From Paracoccaceae bacterium (GTDB lineage: Bacteria; Pseudomonadota; Alphaproteobacteria; Rhodobacterales; Rhodobacteraceae), in NCBI GenBank assembly GCA_024636555.1, contig JAGXGW010000020.1, positions 1 to 50,607 of the forward strand: 50,607 bases of DNA, in the 5' to 3' direction. A model generated the notes under the pieces. It saw only the letters and a list, made by a program, of their open reading frames with translations. It did no database searches and was not told the DNA's origin. Positions 44,699-50,607 of this stretch are shown one piece after another. Made by a program: the position numbers and the translations under genes. Within the stretch, counting starts at the first letter, position 1, and every line of letters begins with the position of its first letter.

Positions 44699-45772
44699 AT
44701 GATCCCGATGCCCCGCGCCGATACGCCTGTCTGGCAGGACAGCGAACCGCTGGAATGCGTGGCCGTGGTGCCAGAGACGCCCGGCGTGCGGACCTTCGTG
44801 TTCCGCCCCCCGTCCGGTGCCACGTTCGTCTACCGCGCGGGCCAGTTCCTGACGCTGGACCTGCCCTTGCCCGGTGGCAATGTGCAGCGGACCTATACGA
44901 TTTCATCCTCGCCTGTCGTGAACGCCTATGTCTCGGTCACGATCAAGCCGGGGCCGGACAGTGTGGCTGGGCGCTGGATGATGGACAATCTCAAGCCGGG
45001 GATGCGGCTGCGCGCCTACGGGCCTGCGGGGGTGTTCCATCTGCCGCCCCAGCCGGACGGGAAATATCTGTTCATCTCGGCAGGCTCGGGTGTCACCCCG
45101 ATGATGTCGATGGCCTCGACCCTGTTCGAGCGCGGCGAAGACCCCGATATGACCTTCATCCAGATCGCGCGGCGGCCAAGCGAGCTGATCTTCCGGCGCA
45201 AGCTGGAATATATGGCGGGGCGGGTGCAGGGGTTGAAGCTGCATTTCGTGGTCAGCGTGGAAGACCCCTACGAGGTCTGGACGGGTTATCGCGGGCGGTT
45301 CAACCAGTTGATGCTGGGCCTGATGGCCCCCGATTATCTGGAGCGCGATGTCTATTGCTGCGGGCCGGACAGCTTCATGCAGGCGGTGCGTGACATGCTG
45401 AACGGCCTGGGCTTCGACATGGCCCGTTACCATCAGGAAAGCTTCCACGCGCCCGCCGAGACAAAAGCGGAACTGACAGAGTTTGACGATGTGGTCCCGC
45501 AGGAGGATGTGGGCGCGGAGGTGATCTTCGCGGGCGCTGGCCTGTCGGCGCGCTGTTCGCAAACCGATACGGTGCTGAACGTGGCGCGCGGCGCGGGGCT
45601 GAATATCCCGTCGGGCTGCCAGTTCGGCATTTGCGGTACCTGCAAGATCCGCAAGGTCTCGGGTGAGGTGCATATGGTCCATAACGGCGGGATCAGCGAC
45701 GAGGATGTGGAGGCGGGCTATATTCTGGCCTGCTGTTCCAACCCGATCGGACGGGTCGAGGTGGAGGCTTAG
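44699..45772 (+). CDS. NAD(P)H-dependent oxidoreductase with FNR and 2Fe-2S domains, GbcB-like
   Basis: A 357-aa electron-transfer partner for the Rieske oxygenase. Residues about 15-250 form the ferredoxin-reductase fold: RTYTISSSP (FAD binding), SAGSGVTPMMSM (NAD(P)H loop) and YCCGPDSFMQAV. The C-terminal plant-type ferredoxin domain (about 270-357) has CQFGICGTCKIRKVSG and a final ILACCSNPIG supplying the 2Fe-2S cysteines. Domain order (FNR then ferredoxin) matches GbcB and hybrid-cluster-type reductases. It may also serve the reductase-less Rieske oxygenase at 30345. Confidence 0.9.
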   Translation: MIPMPRADTPVWQDSEPLECVAVVPETPGVRTFVFRPPSGATFVYRAGQFLTLDLPLPGGNVQRTYTISSSPVVNAYVSVTIKPGPDSVAGRWMMDNLKPGMRLRAYGPAGVFHLPPQPDGKYLFISAGSGVTPMMSMASTLFERGEDPDMTFIQIARRPSELIFRRKLEYMAGRVQGLKLHFVVSVEDPYEVWTGYRGRFNQLMLGLMAPDYLERDVYCCGPDSFMQAVRDMLNGLGFDMARYHQESFHAPAETKAELTEFDDVVPQEDVGAEVIFAGAGLSARCSQTDTVLNVARGAGLNIPSGCQFGICGTCKIRKVSGEVHMVHNGGISDEDVEAGYILACCSNPIGRVEVEA

Positions 45773-45808
45773 GGCTTCGCATGCCGCGCCGCGAGAGACC
45801 GCATCGCT

Positions 45809-45967
45809 AGGGCAGAGCCCGTCCGCGGGTGGGCGTCGCGCCTTCGCAGGATGGCAGTTTATCGTGCCGCGTCATCGGACGGCGAGATAAGGCAACAGGT
45901 TGCAGAAGAGCCCGCCCGGGGGGCGGACGGGCTCTGCCCGGGGCGGCTGCGCCGCTGGTCCCGGGCG
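45809..45967. repeat. structured intergenic repeat, copy B
   Basis: About 159 bp, similar to copy A at 41035-41195. Stems seen: GAGCCCG/CGGGCTC (45908-45934, perfect 7 bp) and GCCCGGG-GCGGC / GCCGC-CCCGGGC (45936-45966). The first 9-bp stem of copy A is degenerate here. It fills most of the 219-bp spacer between the convergent GbcB-like and M20 genes. Confidence 0.7.
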
Positions 45968-45991
45968 AAGTGCTAGGCGTCGGCTGTCGCC

Positions 45992-47125
45992 CTACTCCAG
46001 CCGCATCAACAACGCCGCTGTCAGTTTCGCGCGCTCTGCCAGACTGGCCACTTCGATATACTCGCCCAGCGTATGCAGCCCCTTGCCGCGCACGCCAATG
46101 GAATCGAGCGTCGGGATACCCATGAAACCGGTGAAGTTGCCATCCGAGCCACCGCCGGAACTGGCACCCGTCAGCTCGAATCCCAGTTCGGCGCAGATCT
46201 CCTTGGCCACGTCGAACATGGCCATTGTGCCGGGCTGGTCCGGTTCCCACACAGGGCGGGTGACGCCGCGTGTGACCTCGAAGGAAACGCCGTTCTCCTC
46301 GCCTTGCAGCTCCATCATCGCGGCCACACCGCGATCAAGGTCTTCCTGCGTCTTGGCCATGGTCAGGGCCTGTGCGTCGCAGCTTGACGAGACGCAATTG
46401 ACCCATTGCCCGGCATGGATCACGCCCACAGAGAAGGTGCAACTTTCAGAGGTCATCGCCTCGATCTCGAGGATTTTCTTGGCCATGGCGGCGATGGCCG
46501 AGCGGCCTTCGGCCAAGGCCCAGCCCGCATGGCTGGGGCGGCCCACGGTGCGCAGGTTGAAGCGCGCAATCGCATAGCGGCCGATCACGGCACCGCCATC
46601 CTGCTTGGCGGGTTCTGGGACGAGAACGTATTTGTTCTTTGCTGCCTCCGCCTCGATCAGGTCGCGGGTGGAGGGCGTGCCAACCTCCTCGTCTGGCGTG
46701 AACAGGACCGTGACGGGCAGAGGCGTTTCCAGACCCGCTTTCGCCAGCGCCTTGATCGCCTCGAGCGAGATGAAATTGCCGCCCTTCATATCCATGATGC
46801 CGGGACCGTAGCAGATGTCGCCCTCGCGCTTGAAGGGCAGCTTTTCCAGCGTGCCGATGGGGTGGACCGTATCCATATGGCCCGCGATCAGGATGCCGGG
46901 CTTGCCGAAATCGGGATGCGGAAAGCGCGCGCGGATGGTGCCGCCAAAGCCCATGCGGCCGGGGATGCGTTCCACGACAGCGCCCGCAACCGTCAGATCA
47001 TAGGCGGCAAGATCCATCATGCGGTTGACGGCAGCGGCATCATAGGTCGGGCTTTCGCATTCGATCCACGGGCGCAGACGCTCGACCATATCATCGGTGT
47101 CGAATGGCAGGTTCAACGCGTTCAT
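45992..47125 (-). CDS. M20 family metallopeptidase (CPG2/ArgE-like)
   Basis: A 377-aa zinc amidohydrolase/peptidase. Metal-site motifs are GHMDTVHPIG, GPGIMDMKGG (bridging Asp), FTPDEEVGTPSTRDLIE (general-base Glu), PEPAKQDGG and the late GLHTLGE. The dimerisation domain NLRTVGRPSHAGWALAEGRSAI is present. The start MNALNLPFDTDDMVERLRPW at 47125 overlaps the stop of the second M20 gene by ATGA. Related enzymes cut glutamate or other residues from N-acyl conjugates or peptides. Co-expression with a dipeptide-type importer suggests imported peptides or N-acyl amino acids as substrates. Confidence 0.9.
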   Translation of the reverse strand: MNALNLPFDTDDMVERLRPWIECESPTYDAAAVNRMMDLAAYDLTVAGAVVERIPGRMGFGGTIRARFPHPDFGKPGILIAGHMDTVHPIGTLEKLPFKREGDICYGPGIMDMKGGNFISLEAIKALAKAGLETPLPVTVLFTPDEEVGTPSTRDLIEAEAAKNKYVLVPEPAKQDGGAVIGRYAIARFNLRTVGRPSHAGWALAEGRSAIAAMAKKILEIEAMTSESCTFSVGVIHAGQWVNCVSSSCDAQALTMAKTQEDLDRGVAAMMELQGEENGVSFEVTRGVTRPVWEPDQPGTMAMFDVAKEICAELGFELTGASSGGGSDGNFTGFMGIPTLDSIGVRGKGLHTLGEYIEVASLAERAKLTAALLMRLE

Positions 47126-48318
47126 GCTGCGGCCTCCGCCAGAGTGCCTGCGCCAAGGCGGCGCTCGACGATGCGCGCCATGATGGAGGCCCCCACGGGC
47201 AACACCTCGGTGCCCAGCACGAAGCCGGGGTTGTGCAACGGCACATCGCCGGTATGGCCGACGCGGCAATAGGCACCGGGCACGACCTTGAGCATATCGG
47301 CGAAATCCTCGGACCCCGTGGCAGGCTCGTCATCGCGGCTGATCATCTCCTCGCCGACGATATCGCGCGCAGCGTCCATATAGGCATCCGACAGGCTGGC
47401 GTCATTCAGCAGCACGTCGAAGACATTGCGCAGGTTCACAATGACCTCGGCCCCGAAGGCCGCCCCGAAACCGGCGCAGATTTCCTTCATACGGGTTTCG
47501 GCAATTGCATAGACCTCATCCTTGAAATAACGGATCGTGCCGGAGATCTGCGCGGTTTCGGGGATGACGTTATAGGCGGAACCGGCATGGATCTGCGTGA
47601 CCGAGACCACGCAGGTATCCAGCGGCGCGACATTGCGGCTCACGATGGTCTGCAACTGGCCCACAAGGGCGGCGGCGGTCACCAGCGTGTCGCGCGATTG
47701 CTGCGGCATGGCGGCGTGGCTGCCCTTGCCCGTGATGGTAATGTCGAAAAACGCGGCCCCCGCCATCGCGGCGCCTTTGCAAATGCCCACGGTGCCCGGC
47801 TTGCCGTTGGGCGAGTTGTGCATCCCGTAGACCTCGTCACAGGGGAAGCGGTCGAAAAGGCCATCGGCCAGCATGCCGCGCGCGCCGCCCAGACCTTCCT
47901 CGGCTGGCTGGAAGATCATGATGGCCGTGCCGTCGAATTCGCGGGTGGCGGCCAGATGTTTGGCCGCCCCCAACAGCATCGTGGTATGGCTGTCATGGCC
48001 GCAGGCGTGCATCTTCCCCGGATTGGTCGAGGAATAGGGCAGGTTTGTCTGCTCGTGGATCGGCAGCGCATCCATATCGGCGCGCAGGCCAACACGCTTG
48101 CCGCCAGCCTCCTTGCCGCCGCGCCCGTAGATCACGCCGACAACGCCGGTGATGCCGATGCCGGTATGCACCTCGTCCACGCCGTAGCTGCGCAGCTTGT
48201 CGGCCACGATGGCGGCGGTGCGCTGCTCCTCAAGCCCGATTTCGGGATGGGCGTGCAGGTCTTTGAAGATCGCTGTCAACTCGTCAGAGCTTTCCGCGAT
48301 CACGGGCAGAATGTTCAT
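47122..48318 (-). CDS. M20 family amidohydrolase (aminoacylase / hippurate hydrolase-like)
   Basis: A 398-aa enzyme of the M20D subfamily. Metal-binding blocks are MHACGHDSHTTMLLGAAKHL, FQPAEEGLGGARGML and GSEDFADML near the C-terminus, with the dimer-interface segment TGKGSHAAMPQQSRDTLVTAAALVGQLQTIVSRNV and HAGSAYNVIPETAQISGTIR. The start MNILPVIAESSDELTAIFKDLHAHPE at 48318 follows GAGGAGAGAG. M20D enzymes hydrolyse N-acyl or N-aroyl amino acids. It is followed by a second M20 gene and preceded by the ABC ATPase gene at 43 nt, so an importer plus two hydrolases form one operon. Confidence 0.9.
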   Translation of the reverse strand: MNILPVIAESSDELTAIFKDLHAHPEIGLEEQRTAAIVADKLRSYGVDEVHTGIGITGVVGVIYGRGGKEAGGKRVGLRADMDALPIHEQTNLPYSSTNPGKMHACGHDSHTTMLLGAAKHLAATREFDGTAIMIFQPAEEGLGGARGMLADGLFDRFPCDEVYGMHNSPNGKPGTVGICKGAAMAGAAFFDITITGKGSHAAMPQQSRDTLVTAAALVGQLQTIVSRNVAPLDTCVVSVTQIHAGSAYNVIPETAQISGTIRYFKDEVYAIAETRMKEICAGFGAAFGAEVIVNLRNVFDVLLNDASLSDAYMDAARDIVGEEMISRDDEPATGSEDFADMLKVVPGAYCRVGHTGDVPLHNPGFVLGTEVLPVGASIMARIVERRLGAGTLAEAAA

Positions 48319-48361
48319 GTCTCTCTCCTCGGTCTTTCTGTCATTGGGGTCGGCGCACGGC

Positions 48362-50023
48362 TCAGGCCGCGCCCAGTTCCCGGAAATTGGCAAAATCCCA
48401 CGACCGTCCGGGGGCCGCTTCGATCAGGGATCTGGTATATTCGTGCTGCGGATTGGCCAACACGCCGGCGGCAGGGCCTTGTTCGACAACAACGCCGCGC
48501 TGCATGACGATCACATCGTCGCAAATCTGCGCGGCGACGCGCAGGTCGTGGGTGATGAACACGATGGTGATGCCAAGCTGTTCCTGAAGATCGTTCAGCA
48601 GATCGAGCACCTGCGCCTGCACCGAGACGTCGAGCGCCGAGACAGCCTCGTCCGCGACAAGCACATCGGGTTTCATCATCACGGCGCGCGCAATCGCGAT
48701 GCGCTGGCGCTGGCCGCCGGAAAACTGGTGCGGATAGCGGTCCAGACTGTCGCGGGGCAGGCCCACGATCGCCATCAGTTCAGCCGCCCGCTCCATCGCC
48801 TTGGCCGAGGACGTACCATAGTTCACAGGGCCTTCGATCAGGCTGCGCCCGACTGTCCAGCGCGGGTTGAGCGAGCGGAACGGGTCCTGGAACACCACTT
48901 GCAGATGCTGGCGGTGCGGTTTGAGCTGTGCGCGTGACAGATGCGCGATATCGGTGTCACGCAGATGGATCGCGCCGGCGGTGGGTGCGATCAGCCGCAT
49001 GATGCAGCGCGCCACGGTGGATTTGCCCGAGCCGGATTCCCCCACGATGCCCATGGTGCGGCCACGCGCGACGCTGAACGTCACCTCCTTGGCGGCGTGG
49101 GTGCCTTCACGTTTGACGAAGAAACCACCGCCACCGTAGGTCATGTCGAGCTTTTCCACCCGCAGCACCGGATCACCCTCCGGCACAGGACGCGCGGCGC
49201 GCGGCACAAGGCTTGGCACGGCGCGCAGCAGCTTTTGCGTATAATCCTGTTTGGGCGCGCGCAGCAGCGTCTCGATCGGCGCGTTCTCGACCAGATCGCC
49301 GTTTTTCATCACATAAACGGTATCGGCGATCTCGGCGACCACGCCCATGTCATGGGTGATGAACAGCACGGCGGTGCCGTGTTTTTCCTGCAACTCGGCG
49401 ATCAGCGACAGGATTTGCTGCTGCGTGGTCACATCCAGCGCCGTCGTCGGCTCGTCCGCGATCAGCAGCTCAGGCTCCAGCACAAGGGCCATCGCGATCA
49501 TGATGCGCTGGCGTTGTCCGCCGGACAACTGGTGCGGATAGCTGCTGTAGATCCGCTCCACATCCGGCAGATGCACATCCTCCATGATGGCCTTGACGCG
49601 CGTGCGTCGCTCCTCGGCCCCCATATCGGTATGGCTCTCCAGCACCTCCTCGATCTGGTCGCCCACCCGCATCACCGGATTCAGCGCGGTCATCGGCTCC
49701 TGAAAGATCATCGCCACACGGCGGGCGCGGATCTTTTGCATCGCGTTGATGTTTTGGGCCAGCAGATCGGTGTCCGACAGGGTGATCTTGCCACCTGTCA
49801 CGAACAGCGCATCCTTGGGCAACAGCCCCATCACGGCCAGCGAGGTGACGGATTTGCCCGAGCCGGATTCCCCCACAAGGCAGACGGTCTCACCCGCACG
49901 GATGGACAGGCTGATCTTGTTGAGCACCGGCAGGGCATTCGCGCCTGCGGGCAGGCTGACGGTCAGATCCTCGACCTGCAACACCGTTTTCGCATCATCG
50001 AACGTGCGTGTCTTGAACAGCAT
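48362..50023 (-). CDS. dipeptide/oligopeptide-type ABC transporter ATP-binding protein (DppD-DppF fusion)
   Basis: A 553-aa protein with two ATPase domains. Domain 1 (about 15-270): Walker [12 protein letters not shown], signature LSGGQRQRI, Walker [19 protein letters not shown], and the oligopeptide-transporter zinc-site-like end. Domain 2 (about 290-545): [38 protein letters not shown]. Both switch His residues (FITHD) are present. Fused forms like GsiA are common in alphaproteobacteria. It follows the permease gene by 4 nt. Substrate class: peptides, or other PepT-family ligands such as N-acyl amino acids. Confidence 0.93.
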   Translation of the reverse strand: MLFKTRTFDDAKTVLQVEDLTVSLPAGANALPVLNKISLSIRAGETVCLVGESGSGKSVTSLAVMGLLPKDALFVTGGKITLSDTDLLAQNINAMQKIRARRVAMIFQEPMTALNPVMRVGDQIEEVLESHTDMGAEERRTRVKAIMEDVHLPDVERIYSSYPHQLSGGQRQRIMIAMALVLEPELLIADEPTTALDVTTQQQILSLIAELQEKHGTAVLFITHDMGVVAEIADTVYVMKNGDLVENAPIETLLRAPKQDYTQKLLRAVPSLVPRAARPVPEGDPVLRVEKLDMTYGGGGFFVKREGTHAAKEVTFSVARGRTMGIVGESGSGKSTVARCIMRLIAPTAGAIHLRDTDIAHLSRAQLKPHRQHLQVVFQDPFRSLNPRWTVGRSLIEGPVNYGTSSAKAMERAAELMAIVGLPRDSLDRYPHQFSGGQRQRIAIARAVMMKPDVLVADEAVSALDVSVQAQVLDLLNDLQEQLGITIVFITHDLRVAAQICDDVIVMQRGVVVEQGPAAGVLANPQHEYTRSLIEAAPGRSWDFANFRELGAA

Positions 50024-50027
50024 CGCC

Positions 50028-50607
50028 TTAATCTCCCCGTTTCTTGAGGCGCGGGTCCAGCAGATCGCGCGCGGTATCGCCCAGCAGGTTGATCGCCAGA
50101 ATGCACAGCGACAGCATCAGACCGGGCCACAGGATGAGTTCCGGCTTGATGCGGAAATACTGCCGCCCCTCGGCCATGATGTTCCCCCATGTCGGGATTT
50201 CCGTCGACACACCTGCGCCAAGGAAGGACAGGATCGCCTCGGTCAGGATGGCGGAGGCAAGGATATAGGTCCCCTGCACGATCAGCGGGGCCATGGTGTT
50301 GGGCATCAGATGCTGGAACAGCACCTTGGGCATGGACGATCCAAGCGCGATGGCCGCCTCGACATAGGGCTCCTCGCGCGCGGTCAGCACAACGGACCGG
50401 ACAAGCCGCACGACGCGGGGAATCTCGGGGATGGTGATCGCCATGACCACCGAGGTGATCGACGGGCCGTTCAGTGCCACAAGTGCGATCGCCAGCAGGA
50501 TCGACGGGATCGCCATCAAGCTGTCCATGATCCGCATGATGAGCGTATCGGCCAGCCGGAAGAACCCCGCGATCAGGCCGATGACAAGGCCGAGGAACAC
50601 CGAGACC
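50028..50607 (-). CDS. dipeptide-type ABC transporter permease (DppC family), partial
   Basis: The last 192 residues of an inner-membrane permease whose N-terminus lies beyond the right edge. The BPD_transp_1 core is visible: RIMDSLMAIPSILLAIALVALNG, the EAA loop EEPYVEAAIALGSSMPKVLFQHLMPN, and LTEAILSFLGAGVSTEIPTWGNIMAEG, ending in DLLDPRLKKRG typical of DppC. A GTG at 50600 is internal. It is the upstream partner of the fused ATPase gene. The other permease and the binding protein are not in the window. Confidence 0.92.
   Translation of the reverse strand, partial: VSVFLGLVIGLIAGFFRLADTLIMRIMDSLMAIPSILLAIALVALNGPSITSVVMAITIPEIPRVVRLVRSVVLTAREEPYVEAAIALGSSMPKVLFQHLMPNTMAPLIVQGTYILASAILTEAILSFLGAGVSTEIPTWGNIMAEGRQYFRIKPELILWPGLMLSLCILAINLLGDTARDLLDPRLKKRGD

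Overview
The window looks like a chromosomal segment of a marine-type alphaproteobacterium of the Rhodobacteraceae (Roseobacter group). This rests on the high GC, the dense ATGA-coupled operons, and the mix of content: three solute-import systems with dedicated binding proteins (a TAXI-TRAP, a malonate-type DctPQM TRAP and a LivFGHM-type ABC), a Pha-type Mrp antiporter with fused A and B subunits, and several catabolic islands for small aromatic, N-heterocyclic and methylated compounds. No rRNA, tRNA, insertion sequence, phage or CRISPR was seen. The taxonomic call is inference from gene content only.

Layout. (1) 1-4251, minus: an operon for CoA-thioester aromatic degradation: a bifunctional 2-aminobenzoyl-CoA monooxygenase/reductase (salicylyl-CoA 5-hydroxylase type), an SDR dehydrogenase, a MarR regulator and an enoyl-CoA hydratase cut by the window edge. 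A class III aminotransferase diverges from it. (2) 5992-10263, plus: a TAXI binding protein, a fused TRAP permease with a C-terminal DUF3394-like domain, and a universal stress protein. (3) 10513-17245, plus: a six-gene mrp/pha Na+(K+)/H+ antiporter operon ending in a two-domain CbiX/SirB-like protein. (4) 17252-23881: malonate use: malonyl-CoA synthetase, malonyl-CoA decarboxylase, a DctPQM TRAP transporter whose large permease gene carries a one-base frameshift, and a divergent GntR/FadR regulator next to a TTGTATACAA palindrome. (5) 24020-25359, minus: small stress/membrane genes (CBS, DUF4112, YqaE/Pmp3). (6) 25588-31412, minus: a Rieske oxygenase plus a Liv-type ABC importer with fused LivH-LivM permease, and a divergent MarR regulator. 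(7) 32357-40995: the most notable island. A six-gene overlapping operon encodes a molybdenum hydroxylase (separate FAD subunit, fused 2Fe-2S/Mo subunit), a 6-hydroxynicotinate-reductase-like protein, a UPF0280 protein and two tandem DUF1185 proteins, with an enamidase diverging from it. Hydroxylase, reductase and enamidase are the first three steps of the reductive (Eubacterium barkeri / Azorhizobium-type) nicotinate route. (8) 41331-45772, plus: an N-demethylation set: an OYE-type N-methylproline/trimethylamine dehydrogenase-like protein, a GbcA/Stc2-like Rieske oxygenase and a GbcB-like reductase. (9) 45992-50607, minus: two M20 amidohydrolases/peptidases with a dipeptide-type ABC transporter cut by the right edge.

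How it may fit together. Regions 6-8 can be read as one catabolic neighbourhood for N-containing ring acids or betaines: import, N-demethylation, ring hydroxylation, ring reduction and hydrolytic ring opening. This suggests, without proving, substrates such as nicotinate, trigonelline or homarine. Regulatory features include MarR-type palindromes in two divergent promoters, related GTATAC operators upstream of malonate and pyridine genes, and strong hairpins without T-runs in all three spacers between a binding-protein gene and its permease gene.
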